From: Muricea muricata
Lineage: Eukaryota > Cnidaria > Anthozoa > Malacalcyonacea > Plexauridae
Direction of reading: 5' to 3'
Assembly (NCBI GenBank): GCA_963855995.1
Contig: OY979725.1
Location: 868,001 to 932,000, forward strand
Length of the DNA stretch: 64,000 bases
In this document: positions 26,201 through 37,838 of the stretch, piece by piece
Numbering within the stretch: the first letter of the stretch is position 1
How the letters are laid out: each line of letters opens with the position of its first letter
Translations under genes and position numbers: made by a program
Notes under the pieces: model-generated
Told to the model about the DNA's origin: nothing
Database searches by the model: none
Seen by the model: the letters and a program-made list of their open reading frames with translations, nothing else

Positions 26201-29200
26201 AGGAACTTTGCGGAACTCTGTGATATAATGATTAATGAACGACTCTTATTTTTATGTAAACTAGAGGATATCGAGGGAATTAAATTGGAAATAACACCAG
26301 CTAAGATTTGGCGATACTCAACTCACTAATTTCCTCTGGTTACAACAACCACCTTAATAGTTTATTCCTTGAAGACTATTCTCAAGAAAGTCAGGCTCTC
26401 TTGGTAACATATGCTCGGCGATTGTTTTATAACGATTTTTTTTCCTGTATAGCTTGTCGTGAAACAGCATTTGTCTACGCCATTACCGCGGCGGCGGTCA
26501 GCTACTCTGTATCACGAGCATGCGCAGACGGTAATCTGAGGTCCTGCACATGTGATAATCCCCGTAAAGAAGGCGTGGTTACTGACGAAGGATGGCAGTG
26601 GGGTGGATGCGGGGATAATATTCGTTTTGCGGATAACTTTGCGAGGAAATTTCTCAACGCGGCTGAGATGCATAAAGATTTTCGTGCTCGCGTCAATATA
26701 CACAACAATGAAGCTGGACGAACGGTAAGAGAGACTAAAGTGCCCTAGAGTTTTTTGCTTTGCTATGTGCCAGCTTGGCATGGTATCGTATGGTAGGGTA
26801 GCTGGGTATGGTATGGTATGGTATGGTATGGTATGGTATGGTATGGTATGGTATGGTATGGTATGGTATGGTATGGTATGGTATGGTATGGTATGGTATG
26901 GTATGGTATGGTATGGTATGGTATGGTATGGTATGGTATGGTATGGTATGGTATGGTATGGTATGGTATGGTATGGTATGGTATGGTATGGTATGGTATG
27001 GTATGGTATGGTATGGTATGGTATGGTATGGTATGGTATGGTATGGTATGGTATGGTATGGTATGGTATTGTATTGTATTGTATTGTATGGTAAGATATG
27101 GTATGGAATTTTGTAGTATTGTACAGTATGGTATAGAATATGACTTATATTTTCGACTCAACACCACAGCCCCATTCTGCGAAATGTTTATTTATAATCT
27201 TTCTATAACTACAGTAGTTAAATTGACTATTTTGTGCGAACTGGCAATTTACGATGGCAAGCTTAGCGGTAAACTGTGAGGAATTGCTTGAAAATTTAAT
27301 AAACGTATCTTTAATGCTTCCTTTTTTGCATCCGAACCGGAAGACCATTAAACTATCTTATCTCATGTCCGAATTGTTTCGCGTGAATAAAACCATTCGG
27401 CCGAGTTTGTTTTTATGATAATTCTGGCCACAACATTAAAGATGATTGTGTGAGGTACCGACAGAGCATTGAAAAATAACAGAAAAATCATTTTAAAAAA
27501 GTTATCGTTGTTTTAAATTAAAATATAATTTTGTGGAGACACCACGTAAATTTATTATCGCAAAGCTTTATCGATCCGTAAGCTCGGATCTTTATCAGTG
27601 CTAATAACAGTGTAGCACTAATGAAGATTCGAGCTTACGGATCGAAAGCTTTGCGATCAGTAATAAACTTACGTGGTGTTTCCACAAAATTATATTTTAA
27701 TTTGATACCACGTTTGGAGCAAAGACCCACTAACTTTCTTACACAGGCTTTAATATTTTCCGTTAGCTTCCTAAAAGCACTGATAGATACAAAAGAAATA
27801 AGTGATATATATAGCTGCAGTTGTGATGCAATTTTGTGCTCCAACAACACCCACGAAGCCATATGAAATTAAGTACAAATTATCATTTTAAGATATCTTT
27901 TCAAGACATCTTTTGCTAATTGACATATAGTATAATTGGGAAATGATAAGAACTCATAAAACGCGACTGCTTGATAAACGTAAGCCGATACAAGCTCCGT
28001 TCATACATGCAGGATTAATTTTCGAATTTTCGAATCTATTTTCACCTCAAGCAATTTTCAAGCGAATATCGTTGCTTATCACAATTCTCATTCATTTATT
28101 AAAGATATGTGTCAATTCGAGTACTATCTTATCAGTAACTGATTTTATCATATGGACTTGAATTGCGGCAACGAAATGTGGATAATTAGTAACAGAAAAC
28201 ACCTGCCTTTTTGATTCGGTGTTGGTTAGAGTCGATTTCATTTGAAATGCCTATTTTGTTGTTTCGACTAACAAGGATTATATTTAGGGACAACAGCTTT
28301 GTTTATGACTGAGATGTTTTAAATATGAAATGGATCAATTTAATGTTTCTTCAGCAGAAAAAAACGCGCCTAAACTTAAATACATTTGAAAGGACAGCAG
28401 TTGGAGTACATAAATAATAAAATTACAAAGCAGGCTCGAATGATCCACGTAATTATCGGAAAACTGACACACCGAGAAAATTCTTCTAAACCTTGATGTC
28501 GGGCAACTCAATAGAAATTTTCCCAGTAGAGGTAATTCACACGTTCAACATGCCACGGATATTTCCAGTTATGCAACATAATGGAACGAGACAATTTTGC
28601 GATTGCCGAACGCTTTTGTGATCATTAGCACGAACTTGTTCTAGAAGTCTCTATCTTTTAAGTTTACCACTCGCTAACTGGTCATATAATTATATAAATA
28701 CATAACGATACACATCCCTTTACATAGGCTAGCTACTAACTAGTAAGATATGTCACTTGGGATAATGAAGTCAATAAACATTATTTACTTTTGGTCATAG
28801 CATATACCCCATACCAAATGAGCGATACAAGACGATACGATACCATACCATATCGTATGCAGAGGGTTCGGTTCGTATACACGTAAATAAGAGTAAAATT
28901 CAAGGACGTTTTAAGGATGTTCAAGGCCATATATCAAGAAATTCAGGACTAAAATGATTTGTTAGGTCATGCTTTGAAGGTAAATTTCAAAAAGTTTTAA
29001 AAGTCATGAACTACTGAAATCGATTTTCAATGATAATTTCAAAGTCAAAAAATTCATGGACTTTCAAGGCCTTGATTTTTTGTTTTGAAATTGAAATTGA
29101 AGTTGGAAAAAAATTGAATTCAAGTTTTGTATGAACCATGCATAAACCATAACTAATGCAGATATCGAAGTAAATTAAGTTTTGGTATTAAAGCAACCAC

Positions 29201-29712
29201 ATAATGCCGCCCTAAACATGAGCTTTTCAAATTTCTAGGCTGTCAAAGGCAATATGCTTCGTCAATGCAAATGTCACGGTCTTTCTCAAGCGTGCACAGT
29301 ACGAACGTGCTGGAACAAAATCCCGGAATTCAAAAAAGTAGGGGACATGTTAAAAGGCAGGTTTGACGGAGCTTCTCGTGTCGAACTGGAACAGAACAGT
29401 CCAGGGCGGAAAATTACCTTTACTCCTGTGAACAAAGAGCACAAAAAACCGACAAAAGCCGACCTAATCTATTACGAGGACTCCCCAGATTTTTGTACGA
29501 AGAACTCCAAAGTTGGCTCGCTCGGAACAGTTGGACGCGAATGCAATCGCACATCAATGGGCATTGATGGGTGTGATCTGTTGTGCTGTAACCGAGGCTA
29601 TCGCAGTGATTATAAAACAGTAGAAACGCCATGTAAGTGCAAATTCCAATGGTGCTGTAAAGTGAAATGCCAGTCGTGCAAAGCAACGAAGAATGTTCAT
29701 TTGTGCTTATAA
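23223..29712 (+). CDS. Wnt6: Wnt6-like secreted signalling protein (copy 1)
   Basis: Four exons, 23223-23302, 23732-23979, 26453-26724 and 29239-29712, join in phases 2, 1 and 0 to a 357-residue Wnt. Residues 1-22 are a signal peptide (MTVILKALTLFLF...). The Wnt signature ECQRQFKNRRWNC ends at Cys94. Exon 3 gives ACRETAFVYAITAAAVSYSV, WQWGGCGDN and HNNEAGR. Exon 4 gives the thumb hairpin CKCHGLSQAC, DSPDFC, GCDLLCCNRGYR and the end NVHLCL. The DLLCC and HLCL endings and the ADLIY-EDSPDFC context fit Wnt6 best among the families I can recall. Wnts are lipidated by Porcupine and bind Frizzled at the cell surface. The serine equivalent to the acylated one is Ser216, but the usual Gly after it is Gln. 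Introns 2 and 3 are each about 2.5 kb. Confidence 0.93.
26805..27092 (+). repeat. (GGTAT)n satellite in intron 3 of the first Wnt6-like gene
   Basis: About 53 near-perfect units of the pentamer GGTAT run from 26805 to 27070, then degrade to a few TTGTA units. The tract begins 80 bp after exon 3. It is open in several frames and gives false ORFs of repeating Met-Val-Trp-Tyr-Gly. Confidence 0.97.
27513..27704. mobile_element. Hairpin MITE in intron 3 of the first Wnt6-like gene
   Basis: Long inverted arms begin taaaatataattttgtgg and include ccgtaagctcgga. A second copy of the same family lies at 56758-56934 in the divergent Wnt gene. No copy is seen at the matching place in the paralogue, so the insertion postdates the Wnt6 duplication or was lost there. 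Confidence 0.85.
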
Positions 29713-30894
29713 AGCAAACTAGATATATGCCAGAGAATATACTCCGGTCATTGTGACCCGGCAAAAGATGTACACAGAACTCCAACTATTGACAATATTG
29801 GTGCGTTTTAGTAAGCCTTACACGAAGTAGATGGTGAACATTAAGGACTTAATGAAATCCACTTATGCGACAAAAAAGAATTTATTTATGTATAATAAGT
29901 TATTCAACGTATGCTAAAAATATGAGGCTAGCATAGCTAAAGTTAGCTTTTATTAAGATAAAGTATAGAGATAATGTTAACCACTGACCTGTATGACTGC
30001 CAGTAGAGTTTCTGCGCAAACATGCGCAGTAGGTTGTCGTAGTTTTACCACTTGGTTTTTTGTTTGTAGCCAACGAAATACCAAGGATCTAGTGTAGTGA
30101 AAGAATGGTATTAATTTATGATAATAATTTATAAAACTGGAAGCTAAGCCTAGAAAAAGTATTACTTATAAGACTTTATATAAGACATATTGACTTTATG
30201 TAAGACATATATGACTTTATGTGGTTTTCAGAAGTGAGAGGCAAACCCCCAGTTTGACCGCCGTGTTCGATGCCGCTTTCTTTCGAAACTCCTGCCAGAA
30301 AACACAGAGATAGTAAATGGATCTCATGTTTTAAAAGAAAAAATGTTACTCATAGATTTTGAAATAACACGCAAGGCTTTGTAAATAGATACTTTTTAAA
30401 TATTAAATGTATACCAACATGACTCCTCTTCACTCTTTTCATTTCCTCGTAAATGTTTGTTAATATTTTACACGCCCATTGTGAAAACAAGCCTGACAAT
30501 GTTAGGGTGGTTAAACTGTTACCATACATCCTTCTCTACGAAAACAGGAACATCACGTGTTCCTAACGTTTACTAGAGAGAATGAGCATTACGAAGATGT
30601 ATTTCATGTAGTTGTATCTTTCACATGTCTGCTCATAGTTTGTTTTTCCGCTCCTTGTTGTAGTAAAACATCTCCGTTGACAACGAAGATTTTGAGAGAA
30701 AGTTCGTCCTGGTAAAACGAAGTTTGTACCCTGATTTTAAATGTATTGCGTCCAGCCTAAATCTATGAAAGCTTATTAAAATTACTTTATTCCGCGAGAT
30801 TGATGTTTACCCGTAAGGCTTAGTATTGCAACTGGCAATGAACCCTGCTCAATTTAAATTTTTCGCCATGGGAAGACAAACGACGAAAATGGCC
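29713..30894. other. Spacer between the tail-to-tail Wnt6-like genes
   Basis: This is the 3' flank of the first Wnt6-like gene and the centre of the inverted duplication. Homology between arms continues about 100 bp past the stop codons (shared tacacgaagtagatg), then stops on this side. No coding signal was seen. Confidence 0.6.
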
Positions 30895-31316
30895 AGATAT
30901 AGCAACATTCCAACGTTGAGTGTTTCTATTTTTCCCGAGTGGTAAAAAGTATAAGTAAAGTTGAAGAGTTTAAGTACTCTGAGGGTGGAATTTGAACAGA
31001 GAAAATAAGTTTTCATGATATGAGTCATCAACGTCTGAAACAGCCCGACCTTGTGAAAAATAGAGGAAGAAACCCCAGTGAGTCTAGGATGGTTATCTAT
31101 TATACAGACTTTTCAACAATCAATTTAACAGCAGACGAGCGCATATGTATGCATTTATAGAAAGTCTTAAAGGAGATATCGATTTAAAATTGAATTAAAA
31201 TCAGTTTAAATCTCCGCAGTGCATAAAACTCGCAATTTTCAAGCGACTCCGCCCAGATTCATGTTCGATTCACTTTATTGTCACCTCGTTAGATCATCAT
31301 CTGATGTAATAGCTAA
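30895..31316 (-). repeat. Duplicated block X (copy downstream of the second Wnt6-like gene)
   Basis: This is the inverted partner of 16330-16780. On the minus strand it begins about 160 bp after the stop codon of the second Wnt6-like gene and contains AATAAA (plus-strand tttatt near 31275), so it may include that gene's 3' UTR and poly(A) site. Confidence 0.7.
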
Positions 31317-31476
31317 ATTAAGACAGTACGATACATACATTAAATAAATTATTACATTTGTTACACATAGTGAAAATCAATAAGCACGCATCTACTTCGT
31401 GTAAGATTTACTGAAACGCACAAATACAGCTGACAGTTTATATCTTTTCTACATACTCTAGTATGTTTAATTTGCT

Positions 31477-34400
31477 TTACAAGCACAAATGAATATTCTT
31501 GGTCTCTTTGCAAGGCTGACATACATAAGAACAGCACCATTGGAATTTGCACTTACACAGCGTTTCTACTGTTTTATAATCACTGCGATAGCCTCGGCTA
31601 CAGCATAACAAATCACATCCATCAACGTCCAACGAGGTGCTATTACATTCGCGTCCAACTGTTCCGAGCGAGCCAACTTTGGAGTTCTTCGTACAAAAAT
31701 CTGGGGAGTCCTCGTAATAGATTAGGTCGGCTTTTGTCGGTTTTTTGTGCTCTTTGTTTACGGGAGTAAAGGTTATTTTTCGCCCTGGACTGTTCTGTTC
31801 CAGTTCGACACGAGAAGCTCCGTCAAATTTGCCTTTTAACATGTCCCCTACTTTTTCGAATTTCGGTGCTGCATTCCAGCACGTTTTCTGTGTACATACT
31901 TGGGAGGGACCATGACACGTGCACACGCGGGACATGTTGTCTTTTACGGCCTAGAAATTCAAAAAGTTTAAACTTAGGACAGTATTCTGCAGTCTCTCCA
32001 GCAATAAAATCTATTTTATTTGATAACTGTGTTAGTTATAAAAGGTTATCAAAAAACATTACCAGCAGAAAATTTGATAAATTCCAAGAAAAAATATACT
32101 CCAAAGAATAACATCTTGTAAACTCAAGATTCAAGCTTTTAAAACAAGACAACAATATTTCGGTGATATTTCGATTCTATTTCAAAGTCATTGTCAAACC
32201 ATGACTTAATTTTACAATGACTTAGAAATGGAGTTGAAATAACGCCGCAACATTGTTTTCTTGCTTTAAAAGCTAGAACCTTGAGTTTACAAGATGTTAT
32301 TCTTTTGAGAACGTTTTTTCTTATAATAGGTTAATGTACTTAAAAATTCAAAAATCTTAAAAAACAATTTATCATACTTATATAAAGGGTTATTGTATAC
32401 ATGGTATGCTATATTACGTTATGGCATGACATGGTATGGTATGCTATGCTATGCTATGCTCTTTCATCAAAATAAAACAGTTAATCAATTCCCCTACGGA
32501 AAAACACAATGGAATATCCTTTGACCAGTTAGCGAGTCGTGAACTTAAAAGATAGAAACTTCTCGAACAAGTTCGTGCTAATGATCACAAAAGTACTCGT
32601 TCTGCTAGGTTGCACAATTGGTAACATACGTGACTCATGTTGAACGCGTGAATTACCTCCGCTGGGGAAATTTCTATAGAGTAGCGATATCAAGGTTTAA
32701 AAGAATTTTCTCGATGTGTTGTTTTCCCTATAGTTACGTCAGAGGAGTGACATCTGCCTTGTAATTTTATTCAGTATTTATGAACTCCAGCTGATATTCT
32801 TGCAAATGTATTTACGTTTCATTGTTTCTGCTGAAACCATAAATTGACCTATTTCTTATTCAAGACAGCTTAGTTATAAACAAAGCTGTTCTCCAAGTGA
32901 AATCGACTCTAACCAACACTGAATCAAAAAGGCAGGTGTTTTCTGTTACTAATCGGCCACATTTCGTTGCCGCAATTCAAGTCCATATGATAAAATCAGT
33001 TACTGATAAGATAGTACTCGAATTGACACATATCTTTAATAAATGAATGAGAATTGTGATAAGCAACGATATTCGCTTGAAAGTTGTTTGAGGTGAGGTG
33101 AAAATAGATGAATCCTGCATGTATGAATGGAGCTTGTATCGGCTTACGTTTATCAAGCAGTCGCGTTTTATGAGTTCCTATCAGTTCCCAATTATACCGT
33201 ACGCCAATTAGCAAAAGATGTCTTAAAATGATAATCTAGCTATTTCGTCATGGCTTCGTGGGCGTTTTTCGAGAACAGGATTGCAGTACTGATTGTATAT
33301 GTATCTTATTTGTCTTTTATTTATATCAGTGCTTTTGGGAAGCTAATGGGACAATGTTACAACCGACACATTGAAATGTTGTCTCCATATTATAACATAT
33401 TACACCACATTATAACATATTACACCACACCACACCACACCACACCACACCACACCACACCACACCACACCACACCACACCACACCACACCACACCACAC
33501 CACACCACACCACACCACACCACACCACACCACACCACACCACACCACACCACACCACACCACACCACACCACACCACACCACACCACACCACACCACAC
33601 ACCACACACCACACACCACACACCACACACCACACACCACACACCACACACCACACACCACACACCACACACCACACACCACACACCACACACCACACAC
33701 CACACACCACACACCACACACCACACACCACACCAATCTGATCCCAAAGCTTGTATTAAGCAAAACGGATATAAAAAAGCTTAGAGCTTTCATACCCTTC
33801 GTCCAGCTTCATTGTTGCGCATATTAACACGAGCACGGAAGTCGCTATATATCTCGGCTGCGTTAACAAACTTCCTTGCAAAGTTATCTCCAAATCGAAC
33901 ATTGTCTCCACATCCACCCCACTGCCATCCCACATTGATTTGTTTGCTCGGGTTGTCACATCTACAGGACTTCAGACTTCCTTTTGCGCATGACCGGGAT
34001 ATGGAATGGCTGACCGCTGCCGCAGTGATCGCGTACGCAAATGCCGTTTCACGACAAGCTAAGAAAGAAATAAAAATATGAAATATTTATAACGAATGCA
34101 TGTGCTACCAGGGAAAAAAATGCCCGAAAGAGTCATTGATCTTCAGAGAGAACATAGATGGAGTTGTCACGCAGGTAAAACTAATTCATTCAAACTTTCT
34201 TCTAAAGCTTAACACAACAAGTGTTGATTACATGTAATTGCTGTTCACCTCGCTCTAAAACTGGACCGAAGACATTGTACGGACTTGTGACAGAGCAATT
34301 CCATTTTCGATCCTTGAATTGTCGTTGGCATTCTTTGATGGCCACGCTCGCTGCAAATGTGATCGTTTCCATGAGAACGGGTGTTCGGTTTTTCACGATG

Positions 34401-34896
34401 CTGCGTTGTTTCTCCGATAAATAAGAACTGAGTATACTTATCGGTCCTTGTGCGCCGTCCTGTGTCTTCTGGACCATCACTGCAACCCTGTTGGTAAAAA
34501 TGAGAGTTTAAGATAGGACAGCGATCTCGACTGACACAGAATTTTCAGGAATAGTTGCAGAACAATGATTAATTTGAAGCAGCTGAGAGAAAGAGATTAT
34601 TTTTAGTCAACTACGGATGTCATAATATTTCGCAAAGTCATTTCACCTACATTTCATCTACACAGCGCACAACAATCCAGTTTAGGATTGCAATGATATT
34701 TAGAAATGAATTCTTCACTCAGGAAATCAACTACATTTTACCCTACATTTTTAGAAACGTTATCTAATATCGTTAGAAACCATATCTAATATTATATCGT
34801 TACTTTTTCAACTCACCACCAGTATTTAGTAGCCTCAATTAAGATCGGCGATAGTGTAAAAAGGAAAAGTGTCAAAGCTTTTAAAATAACCGTCAT
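31477..34896 (-). CDS. Wnt6: Wnt6-like secreted signalling protein (copy 2)
   Basis: Four exons, 34817-34896, 34249-34487, 33796-34058 and 31477-31950, join in phases 2, 1 and 0 to 351 residues. The signal peptide is almost identical to copy 1 (MTVILKALTLFLFTLSP). Exon 2 has ECQRQFKDRKWNC; exon 3 has ACRETAFAYAITAAAVS, WQWGGCGDN and NNEAGR; exon 4 has CTCHGPSQVC, EDSPDFC, GCDLLCCSRGYR and NIHLCL. The hairpin differs from copy 1 and from the Wnt norm: CKC has become CTC and proline precedes the conserved Ser210. Copies 1 and 2 are nearly identical over 31644-31851 but clearly diverged in exons 2, 3 and the start of exon 4. All splice sites and frames are intact, so nothing suggests a pseudogene. 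Intron 2 is only 190 bp, against 2.5 kb in copy 1. Confidence 0.93.
32086..32323. mobile_element. Inverted-repeat MITE in intron 3 of the second Wnt6-like gene
   Basis: Arms begin aagaaaaaatatactcc and share aacatcttgtaaactcaag with its reverse near 32283-32305; the inner part is AT-rich. Relatives: 51479-51592 (short complete palindrome), 40880-41060 (degraded) and a fragment at 63938-63970. Confidence 0.8.
33421..33735 (-). repeat. (GGTGT)n and (GGTGTGT)n satellite in intron 3 of the second Wnt6-like gene
   Basis: Read on the transcript strand, about 19 heptamer units are followed by about 36 pentamer units of GGTGT (plus strand: ACCACAC then ACCAC). It lies about 60 bp after exon 3, the same place as the GGTAT tract in copy 1. 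It yields false cysteine- and threonine-rich ORFs on both strands. Confidence 0.97.
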
Positions 34897-35330
34897 CGTT
34901 TACACGTTCTCTTATCTCAGATCCTCCAAAAAGATTGCCCGCTATCTGATGAGCTTATCAAAGAAGCGCGCTTATTATCACTACCAGAAAGGCGTTTACT
35001 TTTCGGCACTGTCGCGAGTTGTGCTGATATTTAGTGAGTTCTGTTTGCGCTCTCGTCGATTCTCTTTCTTTAATTGGGCTCTCGCGGGGCGTTCTCAAAA
35101 CATCGAATATAAATAAAACGCATAATTGGTTAATTGTATCAAGACTTCACTCGCACGGTTGGAAACATGGTGTGCCCTGAGTGATACACGCCCGAAAATA
35201 AATCGTTTGTTTACCGAGCTAGCACTAAGAACGTTATTTCGGGCAAATTATGGGTATCGTAGTACGCTTTGGTGTTGTTTGACCATTTCAGACCTGTACA
35301 AGGTGTTTATAAAGCCCGCGCTTCGTAAAA
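34897..35330 (-). promoter_or_regulatory. Promoter/5' UTR region of the second Wnt6-like gene
   Basis: This is the inverted homologue of 22740-23222, near-identical over about 170 bp next to the ATG and more gapped further out. The CTTTGAT Tcf/Lef-like site is kept (plus-strand atcaaag at 34957-34963). ORFs on either strand here are not supported as genes. Confidence 0.6.
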
Positions 35331-37838
35331 GAACAAAATAGTTAATTTCAAATTTCAGTCGCCTGGAAAATCGTTTGCATAAATAATTTCTGGCGCGGCT
35401 TATTCTTCTGAAGTTAATCTCGGAAAAAGTTAATTAATTAGCGTCATTTGTATTCTAGTACAGTAATGTGGCGTTTATTCCAGCGGATATCAGATTATCA
35501 ACCACAAATTAATTGGACCCATAACGTCATTTAGAACACGATGCGCGTCATATATTCAGAGCATGATGTAAGCATAGATGTAAGCGAAGTGAATAGAACT
35601 CCAGCAAATCATATGCACCTGACAACTAGTGTATTTGAATTGTAATCGTTCACAGCTGCCTTAGAACAATCAGAAACACTTTGTTGGCGAAAAGACTTGT
35701 GGTACTGGCCAGTGTTAAAACTATGTACCAAAAGCTTATAAAAAGCCTTCTATCATTACTACTGATAAACGCGCTTGCATTTAAACTTTCAGATCATGTG
35801 ATCTGAAATGCGTTAGTTTACATGTCTACAGAATGTCCTGTCAACTAATAAGTGTTGTTGGAACGAAAGAACTTCTTCGCAATCGTAAAATTTTAAGGAG
35901 CGGCGTCACCGAGTGCGCATCTCTTCAAAACTACAGCCTTTCAGTAGTTTTTCAGGTTCGTTTATACAAGATGGCGGCGACCGTGGCGCATGCGCGTTGG
36001 TAAACGCCACAATCTGACCCAAAAACGAAAACGAGTCAACTAGATCACAGAAAACATGAAGCAGTCGAGATAAACCACTTTACAATCTATCAAAATACAA
36101 GAGGCAGAAAATCGTGAAAAATCATACAAATAAAATGCTCTACATAGATAATTTCCCCTGCTATGTTGATGACAACTTCACTAGACTGCACACAGGCCAC
36201 GTTTCGCCAGCTGACAATTTTGGTTGGGTTGGAGGTTATCAAATATGACCATATCCTACATATACACCAATTAATACATAAAATACACCCTCGTTCTGTT
36301 TTTGTACAAATTATATAGTGTGCAACGCTCTTAAAGTATGGCGGAGACAAGAGAGCGAGCAAAGTTCCAAAAATTAGGAGCTTTTTGTTATGCGCAGAAG
36401 AGATGCACAGACGGTGGTATTTCCCATTTGAGCTAGAATGGTATAGTTCTACCCAAGTGGATGTGGAACTGTCAAGTTTTGTAACTTAAGACTTTGCATG
36501 GTGAATATATATTAGTTAAAGAACGACGTGTGAAAACACCATCTTAATTAAATTGATGTTTTTTACAAACGTGTGTTTCTATAAATTGTTCATAAACTAA
36601 TTTTGTCTTAGTACCGTTGCTGACCCAATGCTCTGAAAAATGAGCTAATTAAATGCAATAAAGATTTGTATTGTGTTTAGCTACTGCTAAAATAACATAG
36701 GGAAGAGATACACTCACAAAATGGAATATATTTAATATAGTAAGTCATTATAAATCATTATACAGTGATATTTAATATCTTTTATGTCATATATATTATT
36801 TACAATTTTGAGATATATAACTATAGCACATGAAAGTGAACATAACACAAAGAAGATATAGGCAGCTGTAAATTGAGAAAAAAAAACCAACACAGTGCTT
36901 GACAAGGAACCAACACGCTGTCAGTAGCGGTAGTTCAGTCAAAAGCACACAAAAACATAGGATGTTTGGCAAGTAGTAAACTACTTTTGTGAATGAAAGT
37001 ACCTATGTTTGGAATTCACAAAAACTGGTTTATTGTGTCAAAGTCTCTGTGTTTACAGTAGGAATTTCGCGTGCCAGTACATTCAATAAAGTTTTCAAGA
37101 ATTACTAAGAAACGTTCAAGGATAATGAATCAATTTCTCGTAATTACCCATCCAAACGTCTGCTGTGATCGTAAAAAAATTTTGACCGCTGTCCTAATCT
37201 TGTCCTAATCTGTGTTTCACCCCCCCCCCCCCAGCGATTATATCCAGTGAACTCTGTATTAGACTAAAACGATAACTTGGATGCCGTCTTTGAACCTAAA
37301 TTCACGTTCCCTTTCTATTGTTTTTGTCGACGCTGTTGACCGTCACCATTTTTCCAGGAATGTGCCGAAATTTAATGTTTTCACTTTGACTTTAAGGTTA
37401 TGAACTTCCGATCATGATTTACACTGTCATGCAATTTCACCCTCCCCCCTCCCCCCCTTCCGTCTCCCAAGTTCTGTATAAAAAGGCGAAGCAACAAAAT
37501 ATATAATATAAATATAAAAATATGCATTTTTAAAATAAGTTAGCTGTATTAGGTAGACGTTAAAGATACACACAGTGATATGAGGTTACACTTTAAAGAA
37601 AAACCTTTAGGATTTTACAGGCCTACATAGCCTTAAAATACTTCAAGCTGGCATCGTTTAAAACTAGAAAGTTTCACACAGAATGGCTTTGAGCTTGCGC
37701 TGACAATATTTACACAACAACAAAAGCGCCTTTCTTTCGACGAGCTCCACTTCGCGTGTGTATAGTTATTGCTACAAACACTCGACTCGACCTGGATCAG
37801 CGTCGGCACACGCACGCACGCACACAAACGACGCCAAA
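35331..37838. other. Intergenic between the second Wnt6-like gene and the Wnt10-like gene
   Basis: No coding exon was recognised. It holds a poly-C run near 37220-37232 and a C-rich tract near 37440-37460, and should include the Wnt10 3' UTR just below 37839. A sequence near 36905-37040 resembles the dispersed repeat noted at 3115-3260. Confidence 0.5.

Noticed and set aside
26763-27279. Several ORFs of 100-150 codons on both strands
   Set aside because: They are translations of the GGTAT pentamer tract, which has no stop in these frames; the reading is a five-codon repeat.
33250-33793. ORFs rich in Thr-His or Val-Cys-Gly
   Set aside because: They are translations of the ACCAC/ACCACAC tract in an intron; not coding.
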